Origin: JAUNBG01 sp964442735
GTDB lineage: Bacteria > Planctomycetota > Planctomycetia > Pirellulales > Thermoguttaceae
Assembly: GCA_964442735.1 (NCBI GenBank)
Contig: CAYUAP010000004.1
Location: 1 to 64,000 of the forward strand
Length of the DNA stretch: 64,000 nucleotides
Direction: 5' to 3'
Part shown: piece after piece, positions 45,258 through 54,071 of the stretch
Numbering within the stretch: position 1 is the first letter of the stretch
Layout: every line of letters begins with the position of its first letter
Position numbers and translations under genes: made by a program
The notes under the pieces: generated by a model
Database searches by the model: none
Told to the model about the DNA's origin: nothing
The model's input: only the letters and a program-made list of their open reading frames with translations

Positions 45258-45570
45258 AAGGTCGTTATAAAAGTCTATTTTTCAAAACAGGCGAGACGCC
45301 TGTTTTGCGGAGATACGGACGAGACGTTCATGTTCCAGTCCAGTCTGTTTTGTGAAAAAGATGGTTAAACTTTACGTTTTTTGGAATATGGGCAAAACAG
45401 GCGAGACGCCTGTTTTGCGGAGATACGGACGAGACGTTCATGTTCCAGTCCAGTCTGTTTTGTGAAAAAGATGGTTAAACTTTACGTTTTTTGGAATATG
45501 GGCAAAACAGGCGAGACGCCTGTTTTGCGGAGATGCGGACGAGACGTCCGCGTTTCAGACCTGTCTGTCA
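45258..45570 (-). repeat. 110-bp tandem repeat derived from family A
   Basis: The left end is AAGGTCGTTATAAAAG, which is the family A terminal repeat. Units starting at 45284, 45394 and 45504 begin AAAACAGGCGAGACGCCTG and continue with GGACGAGACGTTCATG and GTGAAAAAGATGGTTAAAC. The first two are essentially identical over 110 bp and the third is partial. An apparent 75-residue frame across it (45381-45608) is an artefact. Confidence 0.88.
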
Positions 45571-45677
45571 TAACAACAGATTTTATCACACCCTTTTGTG
45601 AACAGTAGGGAACTTTTATAAAAAGTTATCTTTAAATACTATTTGCGGAAGTTCCGCAACATTACAATTCCGGCCTT

Positions 45678-47816
45678 TTATTTTTTCGAAGAAAAGTAGA
45701 CTGTTTCCTCCCAATGTTCATACAATAGGGCCAGGGTATCTTGCGTTTCCTTGATTTCGCCATTAATCTGTTTGATTCGTTCTCCGTTACGCAGTACATT
45801 GGGATCCAATAGTTCTTCCTGTAATACTTGCAATTGTGTTTCCAGCATAAAGACTTCCGCCTCAATATCGTCGAGTTTTCGGAACGGGAATTTTCGTTTG
45901 CGTTTCTCCTTCGGCGAATCGGATAAATCAATTGGTTTCCCTGTTTTCTGCGGAATGATAACAGTCGGAATTGGTACCTTTTGCCCTTTTTTTCCTTTCT
46001 TCTTGTTGGTATTTTCTGCGGATACTCTTAACGCGTCCATCTGTCTCTCTTTATGGCTTTTATTGGAGGGAGGAGGGGACGTTGTTTTAACGTTCATGGA
46101 ATTTGATTTCGAATTGGATGCGGAATTTACAGTAGAAATTTTCTTCCTGGGAACGATCTCTGGTTCATCCAACGCATTCGGGACAAAAGGATCCCGAATC
46201 AGTCCCTTGGAGACCATATATCGGAAGGTGGAATAATTACCTTCCAAAACATAAAATCTTGCATTGGGCTGAATAATCAGAAGATGGTCCGCGACCTGAT
46301 CAACGAAATAACGGTCGTGACTAATAAAAATTACCGTTCCATCAAACGTATGCAAGGCCTGTTCCAAGGCTTGACGTGCCCACAGGTCGAGATGGTTGGT
46401 TGGCTCGTCTAAAATCATAACGTTCGGATCATTTGCGGCCAGCATGGCCAGGGCGGCTCGACATCGTTGCCCCCCACTCAAACTGTTGACCGTCTGTAAT
46501 TGCTGATCGCCCGTTAAACCGAAGGCCCCCAGAAGGGATCGTCTCTGAAGTTCCTCAAATATTTTGCCCTGGGGCCGAATTGCGTCTACAACCAACTGTT
46601 CGTCATTCAAGACGTGAAGATGTTGATCGAAATAACCAACTTTTATCCCTTTTCCTGACTGTACGGTTCCTGCATCTTGGGGAATTTCACCTAGGATACA
46701 TTTTAAAAAAGTGGTTTTTCCACACCCATTCGGTCCTAATATCGCCCAGCGCTGACCACGTTCGATATTAAGGGTTACATCGTGAAACAAAGTTCGACCG
46801 TCGAATCCCTTCGATAGGTTTTCGACACGAAACACAATATCGCCTGTTCGTGTGGTCGGAGGGAATTTCATACCGGGAGTTGTTATCAATCGGGGAAGAT
46901 CGACCGGATTCTCTTCGAGTCGTTCCAGTTTTTTCCGTCGATCTTCCGCCTGTGCCGCCTTCATACCATAATGATGACGACGTATAAAATCCTTCGCCTT
47001 CTCCACCTTCTCCACATATTTTTCATATGTTTTGGTCTGAACGGCCAATCGTTCCTCTTTTAACGTTGTGTACTTCGAGAAATTGCCCGGATAATCTTCG
47101 ACCGTTCCCATAAAGAGTTCGAAGGTACGGTTCGTGACCCGATCAAGAAAATAACGATCATGACTGACTAAAATAACCGCCGCATTGGTCTCCAGCAGGA
47201 AGTTTTCCAGCCATTCAGTAGCCATTAAATCCAAGTGGTTCGACGGTTCGTCCAGAAGCATAATATCCGGCTCTTCCAGAAGAAGTTTTGCAAGACTCAA
47301 TCGGTTCAGTTCACCACCACTGAGCGTTGCGATATCCTGATTGAGTTCTTCGTCCTTGAATCCGACTCCATGAAGTATTTTTTCAATTCGATAGTCGATA
47401 TTATAGGCATTGCGGTGTAATAGTTCTTCGTGAATACGGTCGAACCGACGCGCCAGCCGATCATGTTCCGAAGGGTCTGTAACAGTTCCGATTCGGACCG
47501 CTATTTCCTCTGACTCCTTCTGTAGCCGGACAAGAGACTCCAGTGCCAATTGGGCCTCCTGCAATATGGTACGGCCCGATGTAATCGTCGGACGCTGTTC
47601 AAGATACCCCAACGATATTTCCGAGGATTTTTCAATAGAACCTCGTTCCGTTTCCTCTTTACCGACCAGAATATTTAAGAGGGTCGTTTTACCACAGCCG
47701 TTGGGGCCAACCAAACCTATTTTATCACCGGCGCGAACCTGAAATGTTACATCGGAAAGAACCGGTTCCGGACCAAAATACTTTCGTAAATGCGATACGT
47801 TTAAAATTACTTCCAT
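45678..47816 (-). CDS. ABC-F family ATPase (Uup/EttA-like)
   Basis: This 712-residue protein has no membrane segments and two ABC domains. Domain 1 has GPNGCGKTT (about residue 38), signature LSGGELNRLSLA and LLDEPSNHLDL. Domain 2 has GPNGCGKTT (about 350), LSGGQRCRAALAML and ILDEPTNHLDL. A basic, helical interdomain linker (about 245-310) fits the tRNA-probing element of ABC-F proteins. A charged C-terminal extension of about 170 residues ends in a coiled coil. ABC-F proteins act on the ribosome to resolve stalling or to protect against antibiotics. The ATG overlaps the stop of the pseudopilin gene by one base, an odd partner. Confidence 0.9.
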   Translation of the reverse strand: MEVILNVSHLRKYFGPEPVLSDVTFQVRAGDKIGLVGPNGCGKTTLLNILVGKEETERGSIEKSSEISLGYLEQRPTITSGRTILQEAQLALESLVRLQKESEEIAVRIGTVTDPSEHDRLARRFDRIHEELLHRNAYNIDYRIEKILHGVGFKDEELNQDIATLSGGELNRLSLAKLLLEEPDIMLLDEPSNHLDLMATEWLENFLLETNAAVILVSHDRYFLDRVTNRTFELFMGTVEDYPGNFSKYTTLKEERLAVQTKTYEKYVEKVEKAKDFIRRHHYGMKAAQAEDRRKKLERLEENPVDLPRLITTPGMKFPPTTRTGDIVFRVENLSKGFDGRTLFHDVTLNIERGQRWAILGPNGCGKTTFLKCILGEIPQDAGTVQSGKGIKVGYFDQHLHVLNDEQLVVDAIRPQGKIFEELQRRSLLGAFGLTGDQQLQTVNSLSGGQRCRAALAMLAANDPNVMILDEPTNHLDLWARQALEQALHTFDGTVIFISHDRYFVDQVADHLLIIQPNARFYVLEGNYSTFRYMVSKGLIRDPFVPNALDEPEIVPRKKISTVNSASNSKSNSMNVKTTSPPPSNKSHKERQMDALRVSAENTNKKKGKKGQKVPIPTVIIPQKTGKPIDLSDSPKEKRKRKFPFRKLDDIEAEVFMLETQLQVLQEELLDPNVLRNGERIKQINGEIKETQDTLALLYEHWEETVYFSSKK

Positions 47817-49546
47817 TACTTATTTTTTGCACTATAATCGACGTTTAACGTCATATTTCGAATATTACCGCTCCGGGGGTCGAAAACACGGAGCTCAACC
47901 TGAAGCGCTTTAAGAGTGTTACTGTAGGGGGGCGGAAAATCGGGTATGTTTTCTGTGGCCAATTGACCTTGTAACGGAATATCCGTCGCCGTTAGTCCGT
48001 CATTATTGGAACCACCTTTCCGTTTCAGATACTCGATTTCATATTGTTCCGTCCATGTATCGAAGATACACGGAAGGAATGGTTTACGATTTATGTCCGT
48101 TGTGTTACTATTGATATCCCCAGTATGAGTATTCCAATAATTCGTTTCAAAACTATAGACACCTCGAGACAGAAACCCTTTATTACTCGTTGTCGGAACA
48201 GCTCCCAAATCAACATATTTATTGGTGACATCATCCCAAACTTTAACATCAAAGGAGAGAACATTGGTTAAAATAACGTCCTGGGTAAATATTGGATAGG
48301 TAGTATCCGGAGTTGCCGCAGTTAAATCTCCGGAATTCATATCGACTTGTGACCAACAGTTGGCGTCCACCCAATAATCGATAAAAGGATTTCCCACACC
48401 ATTTGGCAGTAACGCACAAGCGGTTGATGTACCACTCGTCTGTAGAGTCTGATACCAGCCAGGCCACCAATCGGAATTGGAAGAAGGCGTACCCCTGTTA
48501 TATTGGCCAAAAGGCTCGCCCGCTCGAAAACTCTGAATGGCATTATTATTATTGAAAATATAGGTCGCACTCTCCTGCTTGGTTGGAAGACGTAGCCAAT
48601 ACCAGCTATCATACAAACCATGGGAATCATCATAATTATTGTTGCCGCGACTAAACTGAAAACCGGCATAGCTTGTTCCCGAAGAAGAATACGAGGGATT
48701 CATCGTCTGCCAATAACCATAACGATTAGCTCGATTACTCAAATCGGCCAATGTATTGGCAATAACGTAACCATTACTGTCCAGATGAACTGAAACATCA
48801 TAAAAACGGAAGAAACCATAGCCCTGCTTTACATCTTTTCTTCGCGTATCCATATTTGTATTGGTATTAAGGGATGCAACTCCAACATCACTATAATCGA
48901 CTGTATTCAATTTACTTTGCAGCAGTTCATTCGGAAGAATTAAAAGGATACGACGATATAACGTTGTTCCACGAAGGAACCATACTATTTCAGCATATTC
49001 CGATTCCATGGTTTCGTCACCGACCCGACCACGAAAATATTTACCGGCAGGAGCTTTTGCGGTGAACATTAAAATATCATCGGAATCACCGACGGTTGTG
49101 TCAGTAACATTTGTTCCACGGTCAGAGTCCAGTGCTACGGAATGCTGGCCCGGCGTATAAACTCCAACTTGTGTCCCCCCAATATTGGAATAGGTTATAT
49201 TATTGGAGTAAAGATTGTTTCGAAGGGATACCCCCTGGCCTTCAATATAACAGAAATAACCTTCGTTATTATTGGAGTTTCGTGGTGGTGTCAAAGGAAC
49301 TGAAACCGATGTCAGGTCCGATTCTAAACGATCCCGTGCATTGCGAAGACTATTGGACATCTCCATGGTACTTTGGGTCTCGTTCATAACACTGCCTACC
49401 CGACTGAAAATATTCGCTACCCCATACATGAGCATGAGCATTAATGTAACGGATAATAATATTTCCAGTAGAGTGTACCCCCGCTGTCTCCTGCACCATT
49501 CGTTGACGGTGGGATTACCTGTAATACATATTGTTGAATTCAGCAT
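47816..49546 (-). CDS. Minor pseudopilin, PilW/GspJ-like, enlarged
   Basis: This 576-residue protein has a prepilin signal after a 22-residue leader: RQRGYTLLEILLSVTLMLMLMYGVANIF, with the cleavage glycine and the position-5 glutamate. The next segment (MEMSNSLRNARDRLESDLTSV) matches GspJ/PilW, where RxxLExDL is typical. The C-terminal domain is large and rich in N, S, T and Y like the other pseudopilins here. GspJ is the minor pseudopilin missing from the cluster at 29051-42085, so this protein probably belongs to the same machine although it lies 5.7 kb away on the other strand. GGAG precedes the start. It is coupled to the ABC-F gene by a TAATG overlap. Confidence 0.8.
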   Translation of the reverse strand: MLNSTICITGNPTVNEWCRRQRGYTLLEILLSVTLMLMLMYGVANIFSRVGSVMNETQSTMEMSNSLRNARDRLESDLTSVSVPLTPPRNSNNNEGYFCYIEGQGVSLRNNLYSNNITYSNIGGTQVGVYTPGQHSVALDSDRGTNVTDTTVGDSDDILMFTAKAPAGKYFRGRVGDETMESEYAEIVWFLRGTTLYRRILLILPNELLQSKLNTVDYSDVGVASLNTNTNMDTRRKDVKQGYGFFRFYDVSVHLDSNGYVIANTLADLSNRANRYGYWQTMNPSYSSSGTSYAGFQFSRGNNNYDDSHGLYDSWYWLRLPTKQESATYIFNNNNAIQSFRAGEPFGQYNRGTPSSNSDWWPGWYQTLQTSGTSTACALLPNGVGNPFIDYWVDANCWSQVDMNSGDLTAATPDTTYPIFTQDVILTNVLSFDVKVWDDVTNKYVDLGAVPTTSNKGFLSRGVYSFETNYWNTHTGDINSNTTDINRKPFLPCIFDTWTEQYEIEYLKRKGGSNNDGLTATDIPLQGQLATENIPDFPPPYSNTLKALQVELRVFDPRSGNIRNMTLNVDYSAKNK

Positions 49547-50229
49547 AAAGTATACTCCAGGGAACCTGTTTTCGATGCGGCTGGTCTCTACTTCGTATTA
49601 ATGAAAAGCGAAGTGGAGTACATCGAAAACAGCGTCCGATATAAAAGTTGTGTCTGCCCTTCTTATTATTATATCTATTTGACCCTTTTTTGACAAAAAA
49701 GTCAACGGGCTGTTTCCAAAAAAAACTCTATTTTAACAAAATTTTAGGAATTATGCGTTCTTTTTTCGAATAATTGTTAAAATAGGTGGTTTGGAAAAAT
49801 AAAAAGAGAATATTTCCATTATGAGAGGGCTCAACAGTGTGGATAACTAAATCAAACATTCATGAAATAATAATACAAAAATTGTTAAAATAACAAATAA
49901 TAATATTATCGTAATTAATGTTTATAAAAATAAATTTGTTAAATTGTTTTTCTTCGATATTCCATTATTCTATTATTTCATTTACGACTTGATATAGGAA
50001 ACAGGTCAGGAATGATGATTCTGGTGGATCTGTTTCAGGTAGTTATACAGTATAATTAATCGCAATGATTTATCACAATCAGCAAGGAACAGCAGAAAAT
50101 TAAAAAAATTTTCTTTTTTTATGTAAAAAAAAAGGGTTCGACTGCTATTAATACATAAAGGGCCATGGAAGTATTCAGGTTTATCCTGCATAAAAATTTT
50201 TAAGACTATAAATGGAGTCACAGGAACTA
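49547..50229. other. AT-rich divergent intergenic region
   Basis: These 683 bp separate the GspJ-like gene from the ECF sigma gene. The left end contains a long two-stem hairpin (49566-49632). The remainder to 50210 is extremely AT-rich with one TGTGGATAA (49838-49846) and no further structure recognised. Confidence 0.5.
49566..49632 (-). promoter_or_regulatory. Two-stem hairpin in the leader of the GspJ-like gene
   Basis: CTGTTTTCGATG (49566-49577) pairs perfectly with CATCGAAAACAG (49621-49632). Inside, CTCTACTTCG (49586-49595) pairs with CGAAGTGGAG (49609-49618), with one wobble. The structure ends 20 bp upstream of the gene's start, so it would be a 5' leader structure if transcription starts beyond it. 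Confidence 0.55.
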
Positions 50230-50757
50230 ATGAATGACAGCGAACAAGATCATCAGACAGAAGAATTTCTGACTTTAATCGACCAATATTCGCGTTCTAT
50301 TTATGCGGTGATTTTGCGGATGGTCTTGAATCGTAATGATGCGGACGATATTTATCAGGAGACCTGTATAGTTTTATGGCGCAAATTTTCCGATTTTCAG
50401 CAGGGAACGAATTTTCGTCTCTGGTCATCACGCATAGCGATTAATCAGGTTATGGCCTGGCGCACTCAATTAAAACGGGAAAAAGTGGTTTTTAGCTCCA
50501 AGTTCCTCGAAACGGTTGCTGAAGAGACTGCTTCAATCATGGAGGACCGTTCCGAAGATATTTCCGATTGTTTTTCCAAACTCTCTCAACGACATCAGGA
50601 GATGATAACCTTGCGTTATAAAGAGCAATGGGAGGTAGACATCATAGCCGAAAAATATCATCGAACGGCCAATGCTATTTATCGATTACTACAGCGTATT
50701 CGGGAAAAACTGTTTTTATGTTTTGAATCTAAAAGGAAATTTGAATCCTATGAATAA
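50230..50757 (+). CDS. ECF-type RNA polymerase sigma factor
   Basis: The ATG at 50230 is preferred because AGGA lies just upstream (175 residues); an ATG at 50212 in the same frame has no ribosome site. Sigma region 2 is at about residues 10-75 (LIDQYSRSIYAVILRMVLNRNDADDIYQETCIVLWRKF), with the DADDIxQET promoter-melting motif. Region 4 is at about 110-165 (LSQRHQEMITLRYKEQWEVDIIAEKYHRTANAIYRLLQRIREKL). It matches the planctomycete/verrucomicrobial ECF groups that lack region 3. The next gene overlaps its stop by 8 bp and encodes the FecR-like partner. Confidence 0.9.
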   Translation: MNDSEQDHQTEEFLTLIDQYSRSIYAVILRMVLNRNDADDIYQETCIVLWRKFSDFQQGTNFRLWSSRIAINQVMAWRTQLKREKVVFSSKFLETVAEETASIMEDRSEDISDCFSKLSQRHQEMITLRYKEQWEVDIIAEKYHRTANAIYRLLQRIREKLFLCFESKRKFESYE

Positions 50758-52267
50758 ATCGTTCGATAAAAAACGTTTAACGGAACTGTGTGAAGCAGCT
50801 CTGGAAGAACGTCTGACGCCGGAAGAACGTACAGATCTGGAAAATATGGTACTCTCTTCGTCGGAGGCATGTTCTTTTTATGTTCGGTATGTGGCGCACC
50901 ATGTCTCTTTAACGCTATTTTTCGATGATATTTTTAATGAATCCGAATCTGCGGGGACAGATGTAAAAGTCAGTAAAAAATCAGATCGGTCTTCTGATTC
51001 GAGGAAATCTCGATGGCGCCATTATATCATGTTTCCCGTTGGTCTGATTCTTGTCCTGCTCCTGTTTTCTAGTTGGTTTGTTGTCCGGAATTATTTTGTA
51101 CCAAAAACTTCTCTTTTTTCAAATAGGGAAGTCGAATACGGTCTTGATAACCTTTTGACAAAGAGTACCGCCATTGAAAATAACGGACTTGGCCAATTTT
51201 ATCCTGTTGATACCAATGCGAAACTGTATGGTAGTCGAAAATCTCTTCGGGATTCCGGGCGATTCGGAGTCGGTAATTTATATTTGGAATCTGGTCTCAT
51301 GCGGTTTGATTATGATAATGGTGTTATTTTAACGGTGGAAGGACCAGCACAGATCTATTTTCAGAATTCGTCGAACTGTTTTCTCTATTCGGGTAATGTC
51401 TACGCGAAGGTTTCGGAGGAAGGGAAGGGGTATACCATCAATACTCTTGATGCTCAAATTAAAGATTTGGGAACAGAGTTCGGAGTTCGGATTAAGGATG
51501 GAGAAAAAACAGACGTTCAGGTCTTTAGTGGTTTGGTCAATGTTACTCCTAAAGGCAGGAATGATATTGTCCCGATTACGACCGGAGGATGGCTTCGTTT
51601 TATTAAAAACGACGACGAACCAAGACAACCACTGGATTCCTATACGAAATCGACAGGTGGCTTTACCTGTACGACCAAGGATGGAGAGAGCCAGGAAATC
51701 TGTCTTGTCTGTGGTGGAAAAGTCGAAGAACTTCAGCCACGTCTTAACAGTCAATCAGTCATTTTTACTCTAATAAAAAATTCTGTTTTGGAAACCTGGG
51801 ATCGTAAAGCCTGTTTTTCCATCGACCTGACGGCACTGCCGGAGAAATATTATCATCAGGCGCAGTTAGAACTTGTTTTTGCTCCGACTGGAGTGGGATC
51901 GACTCTCTATCTTCCGTCTGTTTCGGAATTTACTATTTATGGCCTAACTGACGAGACCGCCGATTTCTGGCGGGAAGATTCCATTAGTTGGGAAAATGCC
52001 CCCGGTAACGTCTTGGAACCTGATAAAGTTGATCTATCACAAATGATCGCAATAGATACTTTTACCGTTGAGGGGTTCGACGAGCCAAAAAAGGTCATTA
52101 TTAATAATGAAGCACTCCGTAAATTTCTCTCTTCCGATACCAATCGAATGGTGTCCTTTATTATTGTTCGTAATACAAAAGAATTACGACAATCAGGTTA
52201 CGCCCATGGTATTGCGAATCGAAATCACCCTAAACTTCCTCCTCCCACCCTCCGTTTTATTGAATAA
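50750..52267 (+). CDS. FecR-like transmembrane protein with C-terminal DNRLRE-like domain
   Basis: The start at 50750 lies inside the sigma gene's end (8-bp overlap) and gives 505 residues. The cytoplasmic N terminus (about 1-85: LTELCEAALEERLTPEERTDLENMV, VRYVAHHVSLTLFFDD) is the anti-sigma-like segment common in planctomycete FecR proteins. One transmembrane helix is at about 100-122. A FecR domain covers about 170-290 (LYLESGLMRFDYDNGVILTVEGPAQIYF, DLGTEFGVR). A C-terminal beta-domain with WREDSISWENAPGN resembles DNRLRE/CBM96 modules. The protein probably senses something outside the membrane and controls the sigma factor. Confidence 0.8.
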   Translation: MNKSFDKKRLTELCEAALEERLTPEERTDLENMVLSSSEACSFYVRYVAHHVSLTLFFDDIFNESESAGTDVKVSKKSDRSSDSRKSRWRHYIMFPVGLILVLLLFSSWFVVRNYFVPKTSLFSNREVEYGLDNLLTKSTAIENNGLGQFYPVDTNAKLYGSRKSLRDSGRFGVGNLYLESGLMRFDYDNGVILTVEGPAQIYFQNSSNCFLYSGNVYAKVSEEGKGYTINTLDAQIKDLGTEFGVRIKDGEKTDVQVFSGLVNVTPKGRNDIVPITTGGWLRFIKNDDEPRQPLDSYTKSTGGFTCTTKDGESQEICLVCGGKVEELQPRLNSQSVIFTLIKNSVLETWDRKACFSIDLTALPEKYYHQAQLELVFAPTGVGSTLYLPSVSEFTIYGLTDETADFWREDSISWENAPGNVLEPDKVDLSQMIAIDTFTVEGFDEPKKVIINNEALRKFLSSDTNRMVSFIIVRNTKELRQSGYAHGIANRNHPKLPPPTLRFIE

Positions 52268-52289
52268 ACCCCGAATTAGAGAATAAATT

Positions 52290-52321
52290 GTAGAATTGTA
52301 GAATTGTAGAATTGTAGAATT
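52290..52321 (+). repeat. 8-bp tandem repeat
   Basis: GTAGAATT is repeated four times in a row shortly after the FecR-like gene. A family A core follows at 52379-52434. Confidence 0.85.
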
Positions 52322-52378
52322 GGATTGAAACCTCTTGTATTACTAGTGGTTGCGAACACTTAAAAACGGAGTTGACTG

Positions 52379-52434
52379 GAACGCGGACGTCTCGTCCGCA
52401 CTGCCGGGAAAACAGGCGTCTCGCCTGTTTTATT
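52379..52434 (+). repeat. Family A core, compact copy
   Basis: Both hairpins are present: GCGGACGTCTCGTCCGC and AAAACAGGCG-TCT-CGCCTGTTTT. The terminal ATTATAAA-type repeats were not found. It lies about 135 bp before the DUF1559 gene. Confidence 0.85.
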
Positions 52435-52567
52435 CCCCTAAATGAAAGTGTTGTCTACCATTAGTGTATTTTTAGAATAGCATTAGAGGTCAGGAATTAT
52501 AATAATAAAATGGAATGATGTTATTCCATAAACGTTAATAGTCTTTATTAATCAAAGGAGAATTATT

Positions 52568-53668
52568 ATGTTGAAGCGTTTAAAGAAAGCGTTTGGTTTT
52601 ACTCTTGTTGAACTTTTGGTGGTCATTGCCATTATAGGTATTTTGATTGCGTTGTTATTACCGGCGGTTCAGGCGGCCCGGGAAGCGGCACGTCGTATGC
52701 AGTGTACGAATAATCTCAAGCAGTTCGGAATAGGTCTTCATAATTATCATGATGTATTAAATGGTTTTCCGGCGGCACGTTCCCATTTCGGTAAAAATCA
52801 AAACCTCAATACGGGTGCGAGTGTAGAAACCTGGGGATCGGTAACTCTTTTACTGCCGTTTATGGAACAGCAGGCGGTTTACGATGAAGTTATGAACAAA
52901 ATTAAAAATAACAATTACATAGCCCCCTACCAGTGGCTGTGTTCGACTTCAGGTCCATCTATTTCGATGTGGTATTGTCCTTCTGATGGTGCTGCAAGTG
53001 GTTTTGCTGACAGTAATTATCGTAAATGCAGTTATTTGACGTGCCGTGGCGATGCGGTTCAGCGAACCGAATACTGGTCTGGAGTTTATACTAATACAAC
53101 CTATATGTCCGTCTATGACGCTGCTGCCCGACGTGCCGGATTTCATCCGTTCCGATGGCAGAGTATGGCCGGTATTACCGATGGTACCTCTAATACAATC
53201 GCAATGAGCGAAACGGTTACATCGACCGGTAATTCAGATCGACATGTAAAAAGCGGTATGGCCGGTTATGGTACAACCTCGGTTCCCTCTTCATGTCTTG
53301 CAAAAATCGATACCTCCGATCCAAACTTTTTAACGACAAGTGGAGTTACCCTCGGTTATTCCTATCGTGGTGCCCGTGGCGGCGATGGTCGATTAACTAT
53401 GGCGGGATTCCAAACTGTATTACCTCCGAACTCTCCTTCCTGCTCGCCGAATACCCATGAAGCCGGTTGGCAGATCATGTCCGCAACCAGTAATCATACC
53501 GGAGGGGTCAATGCCGTTTTATTCGATGGTTCGGTTCGCTTTATTAGTGAAACTGTGGACTGCGGTCAGGTTGGTACCGCACATGTAACGCCTATTTCCG
53601 GTAAAAGTATTTCCGGCGTTTGGGGCGCCATGGGCTCCACTGACGGTGGTGAAACTGTTACATTGTAA
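52568..53668 (+). CDS. DUF1559 prepilin-like protein
   Basis: This 366-residue protein is a textbook planctomycete DUF1559 member. The N terminus carries a prepilin signal (KKAFGFTLVELLVVIAIIGILIALLLPAVQ), then the invariant AAREAARRMQCTNNLKQFGIGLHNYHD. The body has WGSVTLLLPFMEQQ, MWYCPSDG, ITDGTSNTIAMSE, and the C-terminal HTGGVNAVLFDGSVRFISE motif. These proteins are present in very many copies in Planctomycetes and are thought to be exported through the type II/type IV machinery and exposed on the surface; their function is unproven. AAAGGAG precedes the ATG. It could be a client of the secretion cluster at 21751-42085. Confidence 0.95.
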   Translation: MLKRLKKAFGFTLVELLVVIAIIGILIALLLPAVQAAREAARRMQCTNNLKQFGIGLHNYHDVLNGFPAARSHFGKNQNLNTGASVETWGSVTLLLPFMEQQAVYDEVMNKIKNNNYIAPYQWLCSTSGPSISMWYCPSDGAASGFADSNYRKCSYLTCRGDAVQRTEYWSGVYTNTTYMSVYDAAARRAGFHPFRWQSMAGITDGTSNTIAMSETVTSTGNSDRHVKSGMAGYGTTSVPSSCLAKIDTSDPNFLTTSGVTLGYSYRGARGGDGRLTMAGFQTVLPPNSPSCSPNTHEAGWQIMSATSNHTGGVNAVLFDGSVRFISETVDCGQVGTAHVTPISGKSISGVWGAMGSTDGGETVTL

Positions 53669-53705
53669 TAACGTTACATTGTAATTTGATACATTGTAAT
53701 TTGAT
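53657..53705 (+). repeat. Tandem duplication that copies the gene end and stop codon
   Basis: The last 12 bases of the DUF1559 gene, GTTACATTGTAA (53657-53668), recur at 53673-53684. The 15-mer ACATTGTAATTTGAT then repeats twice (53676 and 53691). Confidence 0.85.
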
Positions 53706-53842
53706 AACGGTACAAACGGAAATGAACCGGCTTTTTTACTCCTGCTGAAGAGGGAGGTGAAGTCGAATTTCCGATTGTATGTTAATTGATTATATGTTGA
53801 CCGATTGTATATTATATGTTGACCGATCTGGAATTATACTTT

Positions 53843-53947
53843 AGGACGTTATAAATGCGGCATTTCCCGGGAGCGCGGACGTCTCGTCCGCATCTTCCCA
53901 AACAGGTGTTTCGCCTGTTTTGAAAAACAGACATTTATAACGACCTT
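53843..53947 (+). repeat. Family A element, complete single copy
   Basis: The left end is AGGACGTTATAAATG and the right end CATTTATAACGACCT. CCCGGGAG, hairpin 1 and hairpin 2 (AAACAGGTGTTTCGCCTGTTT) lie between. It occupies part of the 403-bp spacer before the oxidoreductase gene; the rest of the spacer has only a TATGTTGACCGAT direct repeat. Confidence 0.88.
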
Positions 53948-54071
53948 GAGTCTATAATGTTTTAAACCAGTGTAACGGTTATGGAACAACTCTATTTTAT
54001 TTCGCCGGACAATTCGCCCGCCGAAGTAAAATGTCAATAGGATTCGCTATACTTGAAAAAAGAGTAAACAA

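Larger units (their letters stand above)
44379..45677. other. 1.3-kb repeat-rich spacer
   Basis: No gene is supported here. It contains a family A element disrupted by family B copy 2 (44541-44841), an AT-rich stretch with an 8-bp inverted repeat (AAGGTGGA 45161-45168 and TCCACCTT 45199-45206), and three copies of a 110-bp family A derivative (45258-45570). Confidence 0.75.

Noticed and set aside
45381..45608. 75-residue open frame
   Set aside because: It lies within the 110-bp tandem repeat and translates the repeat itself.
49838..49846. Perfect DnaA box (TGTGGATAA) in a very AT-rich spacer, considered as an origin
   Set aside because: Only one box is present there, and another perfect match (TTATCCACA near 57997) lies inside metY. 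About 0.5 perfect matches are expected by chance in a window of this size, so there is no clustering to support an origin.
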